Part shown: piece by piece, positions 54,814 to 64,000 of the stretch
Layout: every line of letters starts with the position of its first letter
Numbering within the stretch: the first letter of the stretch is position 1
DNA from: Lasiodiplodia sp. COLG20
Taxonomy: Eukaryota; Ascomycota; Dothideomycetes; Botryosphaeriales; Botryosphaeriaceae
NCBI GenBank assembly: GCA_009801085.1
Contig: VNWV01000002.1
Location: forward strand, 4,154,001-4,218,000
DNA: 64,000 nucleotides
Direction of reading: 5' to 3'
Position numbers and translations under genes: made by a program
The notes under the pieces: generated by a model
Databases searched by the model: none
What the model was told of the DNA's origin: nothing
The model's input: the letters and a program-made list of their open reading frames with translations, nothing else

Positions 54814-57800
54814 TCACATTCCCGCAAGTGCTGCCGTGTAAGCCAGGTACCACGTAACACTAGCTCCGCCATCGAGGAGTGTCGTGTTGAAGTTCGGGTC
54901 CGCGAAAAAGTCGTACGCCTCTGCCGGTTTGACGAGTGCCAAGTTGGACTCCAGCAGCCCTCTCCAGCCGCCCTCAGCCTCCGCAATACGGCCATTGCTC
55001 ATGAATGTGTTGAACTCCTCCTCCACAAACTCCGGCTTGCGGATATAGGCCGACGGGACGTGCACCGGGATCATGTGGATCCTGTATCTCTCACATCAGT
55101 CAAGTCTGCTTGAGTGCCAGCGTCGCAGCATACTCACCCTTGTTTGCACCACCAAGCGTCGCTGAAGTACGTAGCCCAGTCGATTTTATTCTCGAACAGG
55201 ATCCCAGTCACCTTGTTGCCGATAATCTCCGGTGGCTGGATTGCGTTCGTGCTCTGCATCAGGAAGTAGTTGTTGAAGCTGCGATTCTGAATGGCCAGCA
55301 TCAGGCTCGCTTTGGAAAGGCCGGCATTAGCACTCCCAGAATGACCACACAGTTTTGTGACCATGTGCTTACCTCGTGCTTCCATGTTTGCATCTCCGAT
55401 GACCTTTCCCCACAACTTCAAGCCGTACGAAGCAAACGAATCCTGCGTGCGCGTTAGTATAACGCTAGTCACAAGGGTGTGCATCCACCTACCTCAGAGG
55501 TAGACTCCTGATCTTTGCCGTCTGCAGACTCAAAGAGCCCTTTTGCCCAACTATGTCCACTACTACTCGTGAGTACCATTTCTTCGTATCACAGGCGGCC
55601 GTGTGACTTACTGGAACCAATCAAAAGAACGACTGAACGGGAATCGCTCCCCCCGGATTGGATTTGCGAAGTCCCTCACCAACATGTTGACATAATTGAC
55701 GTTCCTCTCAGTGAGCCATGATGGATCCAGGTATCCAATAACCGCAGCCGTGTACACACTTGATGAGAAGAGAATGAATGTTAGAATTTGCAGAATACCA
55801 ATCCCGACCTGGGGATACTTACTGGTAGCCGTAATGAAAGTGATGATCATTGTAGTATGTGTTGCCGAAATCAACGTTTGGATCAACGTAGCCAGCACTG
55901 GAAACAACGCCCTTCCAAGAGTTGTCGTATACGAGTGGATATCTCTGCTGATTGCTGACAAACACATTGAAAGCTGCCTTTAGCTTTTCGAGCCCCTGAC
56001 TGGCGACTGCAGAGTCACCTGCCAGATCACGGGCAGCATAGATGATTGTCGCAAACTTGGCCAGACCCTTGCCGCTGAAGTACATGGAATCCAGGTTCGT
56101 CTGAGCCGGTATGTCCTGTTGGAGCTCTGTCTCGGCAGCGGTTGCGATGGCACACTTGACGGTAGCCGAATTGATTGAAGCGACGTTACCTCTACCAAGC
56201 GCCCACGGACCGAAGCTCATGTCGATGGGAACGTTCTCTTCAACCATGGTCCAGCGGTCTGCAGCAACTCCAGTCGCAATTCCCTTGGTTGTTGTGTTCA
56301 ACGCAAGCAACGTTTTATTTGCAGAAGTAATACCGTCAAAACTCTGCACATGGTGCGGCAGTGCATACATCAGCAAAGTCTTTGCGACATTGCCGGCCTT
56401 TCCAAAGGTGAATCCGTACTGAGCAGTTGACCCACTGGCGCTCCCAAAGATGTCAACCGAGACGGGGTAGACACCAGCCGACCTGTCAAGGATAGCTTCA
56501 CCATCTGTACCAGCAGGGTTCTTGGCCACCTGAATAATGCCGCTCCAACCCTGTGGTCCAGTGAGTGTAGTGTTGGTGTTCAGAGAGAAAACAGGGGCAC
56601 CATTGTTGCTGTCAGGAGTGGCGTAGAGGACCCAGTTCTTGCCATCATTCAGAAGTATGCTGTACTTGTAGCTGCTTCCGACTTGGAAGGGACCGCTGAC
56701 GTTTCGATAGAAGACGCCAGAGTCGATGCTCGGCTGCGCGTTCTTGTAGATACCGGTGACGAAGCCCATTCCTTGGACGAGCGGAAAGGTGATGATAGGC
56801 GGAGCCCCTGCTCTAGGCGAAAGGTTGGCATTGACAGACATGTCCTGAAGAGAGTCGAGCGTGAGGTTGGCCTCGGGGCCGATCTCTGTGGCCGAGAGGA
56901 TGAGTGACTGAATGCCGATCGGTGAGATGAAGTAACGCTTGCTCCCCTGTGGTGTGTCGGGGCCAAATGCAAGCTGCGACCGGTCGATGTGTGAGACTGC
57001 AAGCCCGTAACTGTGGGCAGGCACTTGTCCAATGGCCTGCGAGACAGAGTAGGGGTGAGTCCAGACGCTCTGATTACGCTGGCCAAGGAACATGTTGGCG
57101 TAGAACTTGTTAGTCTGAATTGGAGTTGTGCCAGCATTCTCAATTCCCGCGAACCCCTGAGGATGAGGGGCACGTGGTGTGATCTGCTCGGGAATCGAGG
57201 CATCGCCCGGGACAGCGACGAAAAGGTTAGAGGAATCCATTCTGGCTGGGGCGTAAGGGTAGGAGTTGGGATCCGGTTTATATCCGGGTGTCAGAGGGCG
57301 ACTGTAGTTGGATCTGCACGCGCCAACGTTGGGGGCAGGAGATGGCTCTGATACGCGTCATCAGCACTTAAATTAGAACTGTTCGTGGGGCCAACGGCTG
57401 TGGGGAGATTATAATTTTCAGACACTCCGACCAAGTGGATGAAGCGAGCCGAGCGTTTACGCGATGAATCAAGAATGGAAACAGCTGGGGTAGTGAGACA
57501 CTTACGGACTCGGTTCCACGGGTTCCCAGTGGTAACTTGGGGATAATACTCGAGCGTGGTGTGGACAACGCCGGACGGTTGAGGTTCGAGAGGTGGAGCA
57601 ATAGACTGTAGGATGGGCGAAGCAGTAGCGCCGATGGAAAGAACTGAAGGCGTAGAAATGACCGTAGGAGTCGTAGGAGTGGAGGCGGGCGTAAGGATTG
57701 CGGAATAGGACGACAGTAGGTTGGGATAGCCTGAAGTAGAGCAAGAGGATTCCGCGTTAGCGGTCGTCAATGAGCTTGAGGATATCAGATGGTATGAAGC

Positions 57801-58046
57801 AGCGTAAATAGTTTTCGTGACGGTCAATGGCAGGGTGTCGTTGCAGACAGGAGTTGGTTCCTGGCCCCGTTGCTCGGTTGGTGGCACACTTGCCAAATAC
57901 GTACTGTCTTTCAGCTGCTGCGGCTCGGCCAGCGGATGGCTCGCTGCGCCTGGAAACTGCATGGCGGTCAGAAAGACGGCAACTCCCGCGACGAAGCGAA
58001 GCATTTTGATAGGGGACGAAAAGGAAAAAGAAGATGAAGACGCCAT
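54814..58046 (-). CDS. GH81 endo-1,3-beta-glucanase
   Basis: Seven exons on the minus strand: 58046-57506, 57245-55823, 55758-55612, 55559-55493, 55442-55373, 55309-55138 and 55081-54814, 895 residues. The phases agree at every join, rebuilding HYGYHVYTAAV, SFDWFHGHSWAKGLF, STSEDSFASYG and WWCKQGIHMIPV. A signal peptide lies in the first 35 residues (MLRFVAGVAVFLTAMQF; an ATG at 58004 is an alternative start). Residues about 40-185 are a Ser/Thr/Pro linker. The GH81 fold starts near TNKFYANMFLGQRNQSVW and includes the acidic motif DGKDQESTSED. The enzyme cuts beta-1,3-glucan in cell walls, for instance at septa or in autolysis. The first intron is long (260 nt) and its acceptor CCCCAG was chosen for frame, so that junction is less sure. 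Confidence 0.9.
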
Positions 58047-59829
58047 GTTGAAGCTCTGGCAGGTAAGAAGAACAAGTTGTTGGGGCTAGTGCCAAGAAAG
58101 GAAACAGCAGACAAGGAATGGACGAAGGAGCGACAGCGGTAGGAAGAAGGTGCAGAAAACTCAATCGCCAGGAACGAAGATGGCTTTATTCTTCAGGACG
58201 CAGCTGCCATAGGGCAGCCCTGACGGTGCTCGGAGCCGACCCCAAGCGGCGGTTAAGTTTGGATTGCGCAAGAGGCGAAACTGCTGAATGTGGGCCGAGA
58301 ACACGGTTCAAACCGGAATTGGAAGGCCAAAGAAGGTGCAATGCGGAGAGCGGCGGACCGTGAAGAGGGCGAGCAAGGATGCATTGGTATCCTCTGCTCC
58401 TTTAAACCCTCAAGCGAGATGAAGCCATGATATTTTGTGTCGGCGGCACGAATCAGGTGAAGCCATCAGCAGACCAGCAGTCCAGGGAGCCAAGAAACAA
58501 AGAAAAATAGATGAAGCGCGGTGATTGAGACATTGCAGAGAATAGGCAAGAGGCAAGAGAAAATGTGGAGATGGACGGGCGCCTGAAGGAGAAAGCCAAG
58601 GGGAATGCTGTGGGGTGGGAGAGGCAACGCAGCCAAGAAGACGGGTGCGCGTGGTACCGTACCTTAATTGGCAGGATGCAGCCGGGTTATGCGGGCTGCC
58701 GGCCGTAGGGCTGAGGTGGTGACACACGGGCTCTGGAAGCTCACTCGCTGGGCGTGGCCAGATTGCCTGCGCAGCTACCCGGCGCTGAAAGGGAGGATGA
58801 CCGCGCCTGCAGCTTCTGGTTAGCATTGCCGTTCACAGGACGCTACTCGTGCAGACGCAGCCTGCAGCGGCCCGGGAAGCGCTCACGGGATTCTACTGTC
58901 TCCCTGGTTTGCAGGGCACCGAGGCGACGGGCTGGGGGGCGGAATGCGGGTGTGACCGTCGATGGTTTGCTGGTGATACGAGAACTCTCTTGCTGGAACT
59001 ACGTCTCTGTCTCGCCCTCAATCCGGGCAATCTGGCCTCCTTATATGGAAACGAGGAGGTCTCTTGCGGCCTCCTGCTGTCTGTACGCGCTGGCGCAATG
59101 CATGACCGTAGAAGGCGCGGCGGAGCTGTTTGCATCATCAGGCGGGTCGTCGCCGAGCTCTGCTGCCGCTTTGCCGGCGTTGGTTTGCGCTGTTGCGAGG
59201 CGCCCGCCGCCCATCGTGCACGTTCGGCGTTTCTCGGCCCCAGGCCACACGATCCAATCGACAGGGAACGAGAGCGAGGTTGAAGCCTCTCGTGCGGATG
59301 TGGCACGAGTGGCGCGCTCATGACGAACCGGCCGGGGTGATCACACGCTGCCGATGCGCCCGGCAAACAGATCGCCGCCAGGCACCGGACCGCCATAGAG
59401 TCCTCGGCCCGCTGCGGTGAGCCCCGCCGTCAGTTGACTGCCTCGAAGAAGCAACCGCATATGATCGCAATACCTGGACGCCACATCTGGGCGAATCCAA
59501 GCCCTTGCCAATGTCTCCCACCACCACGGCGAACGCCCAATTGCCATTCGTCTCGCCTTCATCTCAGCCGTTGTGGTGAAGAAAGTGAAGCCTGCAGTCA
59601 GACATCCACCGCAGGAGAAGTCTGTATCACGGTGGCTGGGTCATGCATTCTGACCGCTTCATTGGAACGTGTACCACAACTCCATTCTCAGTATTACATG
59701 GCTCAGCTCTGCTGCCTGCCTCTAAAGTTCTCCGCATAACGCCCTGCATTTCTCTATCTGGACGTTGTCGTTGCGACAGGTTTTGCGTTGCGAAACCCCT
59801 CCCAAAAGAAAGAAACACCCCGCACAAGT
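58047..59829. other. Intergenic region
   Basis: 1.78 kb. The left part is the GH81 promoter and the right part the UTP14 3' flank. GC-rich open frames around 58.75-59.4 kb exist on both strands with no signature, so I left them out. Confidence 0.45.
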
Positions 59830-62760
59830 CTAAGCAAGTGGCTTTGACAAGGGCTTGATGACAACGCCTGGCTTGACCATGACCCGCGGCTTTGTGCTGT
59901 CCTGGAACACCTGCTTGGTGTTGAATTCTGGGCCCAGCGGTCGCCGCAGTGTCGACTCGTACACCTGCTTGGATTCATGCGGGAAGGGCAAAGATGACGC
60001 CATGTACTTGGCGTTTTTCTTCACACGCTTCTCGTTTATGATCACATTCTTGAGCTTGGCGTCCTTGCGCTTGTCCTTTTCCACGCCCTTCTCCGTCGTC
60101 AAGAAACGTCTCGTGGTGCGCTTCTTGTCCCGTTTGCTGAGACCGTCGCCGGTCCAGCTTCCCCATCCAGGTAATGTATTGTCGATGACCTTGTCACCCT
60201 CTTCCTTCTCGATAGCACGCTTCTCGGCCTCGAACGTCTCTGCAACCTCGTCGCCTGCAAATGCTTTCTCGACCAGCGATTCCTTTCTGAGAACGAAGGG
60301 ATTTTCAGGTTCCTGCTCCGACTCCTCGTCCGAGCCTTCTTGGTTGCGGTATGTGACTACTGTCCAGCCATCTGCATCTGTTGGAGCTGGTGCTTCCGTA
60401 GCCTTCACCTTCGCCTTTGGTTGCGCCGTCTTGTTTGAGGTAACGCTTCCTGATACATCCAGCGTTGGCCCAGAACCAGATGATGTCCCTTGGCGTGACG
60501 TGGATTTCGACTTTGTGTCTCCCTTGCTAGGGCCGGCCAGCCACAAATTGTCCTGCGGCTCCTCCGAAGGTTGCCTGGCCAAAGCCATGTTGCGATTCAG
60601 TCCTCCCTTTTGGGATTTGGTCTGTTTGTTTTGCGCTTTTGACTGCTGATTCTTGCTGTCAAGAACAAACTTGACCTCATCGTCCTCGTCCGCTTCATCG
60701 TCCGATCCAAGCTGCTCTTCGAATTCGTTCCTGACCGGTTTCCTGGATGGTTGAGTTCGTTTATTGGATGATGGGCCGAAAACTTTCCGTCCGATCGATT
60801 GGGGCTGGTCAAAATCATCCTCGAAATCCTTCTCGCCATCCTCTACTGCCAGCTCCCGCCTCACGCGCTCAATGTCTTCATCATTGCGTGCCTTTTGTGC
60901 TGCCTCAGCGCGCTGCATGAATTTCAATCCAGCAAGTTTGGAAAGGCCACCAGCTTCAGCTGAATCCGCCGCATCAACACGGTCCAGCTGACGCCTCAGC
61001 CTCCGAGCCTCACCAGCATCTGAGTCGTCTTCGTCATCATCCTCGCTGCTGAGATCGGTCACATCCTCCTCTTCGTCCCGTACATCCTTGCCTTCGATCC
61101 GGCGACGAAGTTCCTCGTTACGGCGGGCCATCTCAGTCAAACCTTCACGCGCGTCTTCGTCCCACGCAGCTCGACCCGTAGCCTTGATGCCCTTCGCCCA
61201 CTTGCTCTCACGATGTTTTGCTCCCATGCGCTCCTCAGCCCTGCGGCGGTCGTTGCGCTCTCGTTCCTCATCGGAAATATCAACGCCAGCCTCTGCAAGA
61301 GCTTGCCGCTCTTGCTCTTCAAGGCGTTCCCTTTCCTTTCGGTGAACGCGGCGGTAGGACTTGGACTTGATTTTCTTTAGTCGCTTGGCGCGCACTTCCT
61401 CCCGGAATAGAAGGTCTCGAGCCTTGCGAAGTTCCGCACGTCTGGCCATGACCTCCTCTATGGGCATTTTGTTCGTTTGGAGCTCCTCGAATTCGGCAAT
61501 TTGTTCTTCTGACTTCTTTCCTACTGACAAGCCGCTTTCTTCCATGATTGATTGGATGGTGCTCTCCAGGTCATTGGCCGGCCTCGAGGCCGAGATGGGG
61601 AGAAAAGCTTTAGTTCCCAAAGGCTCCTGCGCATCGGGATCCCTAATGGGGAACGAAATATGTTCGGCCCGCCTGTTCTGTTTGACCGTATCAACCCAGC
61701 GTTCGAGTGTTTCTTTGGCTTTCTCGTTCGCAACAGCACGATCCAGCTTGTCCTGCTGACGTTTGGGCAAAGGCGCCTCCAATTTGCCTGGAATACCCTT
61801 GCGGGTTGACGATTTGTTGTCTTTGAGCATCTTTATGATCTTCTTCGCATTGGGGTCGTTGGTTCCAGCGAGGAGGTCTCCAATGTCGAGCTTCTGCGAA
61901 GCACCAACTCCAAATTCTGATGGTGTCGTGCCTTCGTGAATGTCCTCCACCCGACCTTTCTTGTTCTTCGTCTCGGGGCCTTGCGAGATAGTTGAAATGA
62001 AGTCTTGAAGTTGGGAAAGCTTGCCCTCGTCCCTATCGTCGTCCTCGCCGTCCGACATCTGGAAATCAGAGGCTTCGCTTTCCTCGTCCTCCTCGTCATC
62101 TTCGTCGGAGCCATCCTGTTCGCTGTCGTCGTCGTCGTCGTTCCGGTGCTTGTTCGACCTCTTGCCCTTCGATTTGGCCTGGTTTTGCTCTTCCTCATAG
62201 TCGTCGAGCATTTGCGCCAGATCGACAGCGTCAGAGCCTAGCGAATCATCGTCGCCCTCCTCGTCTTCGTCGAGATCAATGTCACCATCCTCGTCCACTG
62301 GCCTCGCAGCCTTGGCCTTGCCCTTCTTCGCCTTGTTGGTGGAGCTACCGCGAAATGAGAAATCGGCAAACCTCTCCTCATCACTCTCGTCAAAGGCCTC
62401 GTCACTGTCTATGTCGCTGTCGTCGTCCTCGTCGACCTCGCCCATGCGCCAAGTGTTGCCATCGGAGTCGCTGCCTTCGCTGACATCCAGCTCGTCAAAA
62501 CGGCCCTTGGCGGATTTCTTACGGGGCCTCGAAGGGCGGTCGTCTTCCTCGCTGGCCTCGTCATCGTCGTCAACGCGTTGTCGCTTGCGGCGGGGGTTGT
62601 CGTCCTCGACTTCACCCAGGCGGTGCTGGCGAATCTTGGTGTTGTCGCCAACTTCGCGCTCGGCAATAGTAAAAGCGTCGAGGCCGCGCTTCTGGTTCTT
62701 CTTGCGCGCGGTGCGCGGCTTGGAAGCGGAGGCCGAACTCCGTGCAACTCGGCGAGCCAT
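59830..62760 (-). CDS. UTP14: UTP14, U3 snoRNP / small-subunit processome factor
   Basis: A single exon of 976 residues from the ATG at 62760 (MARRVARSSASASKPRTARK). An in-frame ATG 90 bp upstream would add unconserved sequence. The first third is acidic (DEDEEGDDDSLGS, DDDDDSEQDGSDEDDEEDEE). The UTP14 core follows: LDAFTIAEREVGDNTKIRQHR near the start, then PLPKRQQDKLDRAVANEKAK, RRAELRKARDLLFREEVRAKR and KIKSKSYRRVHRKER. The C-terminal block has NPFVLRKE, LPGWGSWTG and PRVMVKPGVVIKPL. In yeast, Utp14 activates the helicase Dhr1 to release U3 snoRNA during 18S rRNA maturation. It diverges from MRPL27 over a 244-bp shared promoter. Confidence 0.96.
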   Translation of the reverse strand: MARRVARSSASASKPRTARKKNQKRGLDAFTIAEREVGDNTKIRQHRLGEVEDDNPRRKRQRVDDDDEASEEDDRPSRPRKKSAKGRFDELDVSEGSDSDGNTWRMGEVDEDDDSDIDSDEAFDESDEERFADFSFRGSSTNKAKKGKAKAARPVDEDGDIDLDEDEEGDDDSLGSDAVDLAQMLDDYEEEQNQAKSKGKRSNKHRNDDDDDSEQDGSDEDDEEDEESEASDFQMSDGEDDDRDEGKLSQLQDFISTISQGPETKNKKGRVEDIHEGTTPSEFGVGASQKLDIGDLLAGTNDPNAKKIIKMLKDNKSSTRKGIPGKLEAPLPKRQQDKLDRAVANEKAKETLERWVDTVKQNRRAEHISFPIRDPDAQEPLGTKAFLPISASRPANDLESTIQSIMEESGLSVGKKSEEQIAEFEELQTNKMPIEEVMARRAELRKARDLLFREEVRAKRLKKIKSKSYRRVHRKERERLEEQERQALAEAGVDISDEERERNDRRRAEERMGAKHRESKWAKGIKATGRAAWDEDAREGLTEMARRNEELRRRIEGKDVRDEEEDVTDLSSEDDDEDDSDAGEARRLRRQLDRVDAADSAEAGGLSKLAGLKFMQRAEAAQKARNDEDIERVRRELAVEDGEKDFEDDFDQPQSIGRKVFGPSSNKRTQPSRKPVRNEFEEQLGSDDEADEDDEVKFVLDSKNQQSKAQNKQTKSQKGGLNRNMALARQPSEEPQDNLWLAGPSKGDTKSKSTSRQGTSSGSGPTLDVSGSVTSNKTAQPKAKVKATEAPAPTDADGWTVVTYRNQEGSDEESEQEPENPFVLRKESLVEKAFAGDEVAETFEAEKRAIEKEEGDKVIDNTLPGWGSWTGDGLSKRDKKRTTRRFLTTEKGVEKDKRKDAKLKNVIINEKRVKKNAKYMASSLPFPHESKQVYESTLRRPLGPEFNTKQVFQDSTKPRVMVKPGVVIKPLSKPLA

Positions 62761-63004
62761 TTTGAACGAAAATGCTGCAGATTGTGGCGCGCTCGAGGTT
62801 GAGGGAGCGTCGTTGCGGGCAAATGTTCGCCGCTCCACGCACAGGGCCACAGAAAATCAGAACTTGCGGCCCGTGCGCGCGAAATCTTGGCTGAACCCTG
62901 ACTCGCGCATCGCCGACTCGCCGATGTCCGCGGCCGCCAACTCGTTTCCGCCGCGAGACTCTGAGCGCGTAACATCCACCGACCTACACCTCCAACCAGT
63001 CACC

Positions 63005-63370
63005 ATGCAGCCTACCCAAGCGCTGCAGCGCAGCGTCAAGCGCCTTACACTCACCACGAAGCAGACCGGGAAGGGATTCTACAAGGGTACCGGCTCTGGC
63101 TCTATGGGAAATCACACCAAGTACGGCACCTACAAAATCCAATGGTCCAAGGTCCGCACATACGTAGCTCCCGACCTCAGCTCTTTCGAAGTAAAGCCAA
63201 TTCCACCGATAAGCGTATTGGGCGTATGCTGATTTCTATACTAGCTCACGCCTTTCGTTACAAAAACCGTCAAGCAAGCAAGCGGCAGGGGACGTTTCTC
63301 GGACAAGCTAGGCCCGTTGAGCGGAAAGCTGTATTTGGAGAAGTGGAAGGCGGAAAATGGACAGGACTAG
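63005..63370 (+). CDS. MRPL27: Mitochondrial ribosomal protein mL41
   Basis: Exons 63005-63190 and 63245-63370 give 103 residues. MQPTQALQRSVKRLTLTTKQ is a basic mitochondrial presequence. GKGFYKGTGSGSMGNHTKYG and TYKIQWSKVRTYVAPDLSSFE are the mL41 core. The 54-nt intron (GTAAAG...ATACTAG) joins to LTPFVTKTVKQASGRGRF and KLYLEKWKAENGQD. Without the splice the frame ends at once in an unconserved tail. The protein belongs to the large subunit of the mitochondrial ribosome. It shares its 5' region with UTP14, so one promoter area serves cytosolic and mitochondrial ribosome production. Confidence 0.93.
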
Positions 63371-63849
63371 CTATGATCTCCCGCACGTTCAGGTCATTGG
63401 GCCTGAAAAATGAAAACATATGTCCGAGGAAAGCGCACGGAATATTGGGCATTGCAAGGCGTTTGGGAAACCCCTCACCGGGTCAATGGACTGATACCTG
63501 ATATATTCAAGGAGCAACACGAAAAAATCACCGAACAGGAGCATTTATTCAACGATACCGTGTCACACTGCTGGTCATAAAGATGAAGGCATCACTCCAG
63601 AATATTCGGACCAAGACATATTCGCTCAATGGCGATATTATGACACTTGAGTGTGAGTTTATTGTTTTTTCAACCCCAAATCAAGATATGAAATCAAAGC
63701 AAACAAGTACCTCAATTCCTTCGCCTTGGAACAGAGACATTCCACCTTAGTTACAGTGAACACTGAAGATTCGCATTCAAACAAGTAAAAGAAAATACCT
63801 CGAAGCTCCAACCTGGATGACTCGGGCTCCGGAAATCTTTTCATATGCC
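63371..63849. other. Convergent 3' intergenic region
   Basis: MRPL27 and the edge gene end towards each other here. It is AT-rich. A 61-residue open frame at 63659-63844 on the minus strand has no supporting motif. Confidence 0.45.
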
Positions 63850-64000
63850 CTACTGTTCCTTCTTCAACACTTGCTTATTAACAAGATCGTCGTGTTCAGT
63901 CTTAATCTTAAGAGTCCGCAAGTGGTCAATCAGGAGGAGGAAAAAGCCACTCCACAATCCCCAAGAGATTTGGTCTCTCATCATCGCCGAGATCAGAATC
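63850..64000 (-). CDS. 3' end of a gene running off the window
   Basis: The minus strand is open from the right edge to a TAG at 63852-63850, about 50 codons. It reads MMRDQISWGLWSGFFLLLIDHL, then a charged tail RTLKIKTEHDDLVNKQ to KKEQ. The mix of a short hydrophobic segment and a charged helix looks coding and could end a small membrane protein. Family unknown; the start is outside the window. Confidence 0.4.
   Translation of the reverse strand, partial: ILISAMMRDQISWGLWSGFFLLLIDHLRTLKIKTEHDDLVNKQVLKKEQ

Noticed and set aside
58754..59396. Overlapping 160-190-codon open frames on both strands
   Set aside because: GC-rich DNA with few stops on either strand; no domain, no promoter or intron signals.
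1..64000. CRISPR arrays, bacterial operons, rRNA genes, attachment sites
   Set aside because: The window is eukaryotic nuclear DNA; no regularly spaced repeats or rRNA-like sequence were seen.

Overview
The window reads as nuclear DNA of a filamentous ascomycete (Pezizomycotina; a Dothideomycete-like fungus would fit, but no marker here settles the class). The reasons are many short introns (about 45-120 nt, most GT-AG with CTAAC-type branch sites), a long HET-domain gene, an Argonaute, a Sup35-type eRF3, GH81 glucanase, a YRB30-type Ran-binding protein, and CT-rich 5' leaders with TATA boxes. There are no bacterial operons, Shine-Dalgarno sites or CRISPR arrays. One assembly gap (28 N) lies at 28817-28844. 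Exon coordinates below were worked out by hand from splice signals, reading-frame continuity and remembered family sequence.

Layout. 1-2.5 kb: 3' part of a fungal membrane protein of unknown function, then a convergent eEF1A-lysine-methyltransferase-like gene. 3.6-8 kb: a HET-domain gene facing a secreted aerolysin/ETX-MTX2-like pore-forming protein. 9-21.2 kb: a housekeeping block with an HSL-type alpha/beta hydrolase, TSR2, a BSD-domain protein, YRB30 and SUP35, the last two divergent. 22-25 kb: a short-chain dehydrogenase running tail-to-tail into a decayed PIF1-like helicase.

25-33.3 kb is an AT-richer accessory island. It holds two head-to-head AIG1/GIMAP-like GTPases, the broken 5' end of a BIM1/X325-type copper protein at the assembly gap, a cysteine-free secreted protein, a diverged duplicated segment with mostly transition differences (RIP-like), and scraps of a small inverted-repeat element whose best copy is a 27-bp-stem hairpin at 40.6 kb.

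33.6-64 kb returns to conserved genes: ER Hsp70 BiP/KAR2 with a C-terminal HDEL, a KCH1-type membrane protein with a long low-complexity tail, a two-exon 55-residue protein, a WBP2-like GRAM protein, a VCX1 Ca2+/H+ exchanger with a 4-nt first exon, an Argonaute with a DEDD tetrad and an RGG-rich N terminus, a seven-exon GH81 endo-1,3-beta-glucanase, UTP14 diverging from the mitoribosomal gene MRPL27 (mL41), and the 3' end of one more gene at the right edge.

Functional themes are ribosome production and translation (TSR2, UTP14, SUP35, MRPL27, the eEF1A methyltransferase), calcium, potassium and ER homeostasis (VCX1, KCH1, BiP), RNA silencing (Argonaute), and, in the accessory parts, candidate self/non-self, toxin and effector functions (HET, pore-former, GIMAP-like GTPases, secreted proteins). 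No operon-like organisation exists; gene order is mixed-strand.
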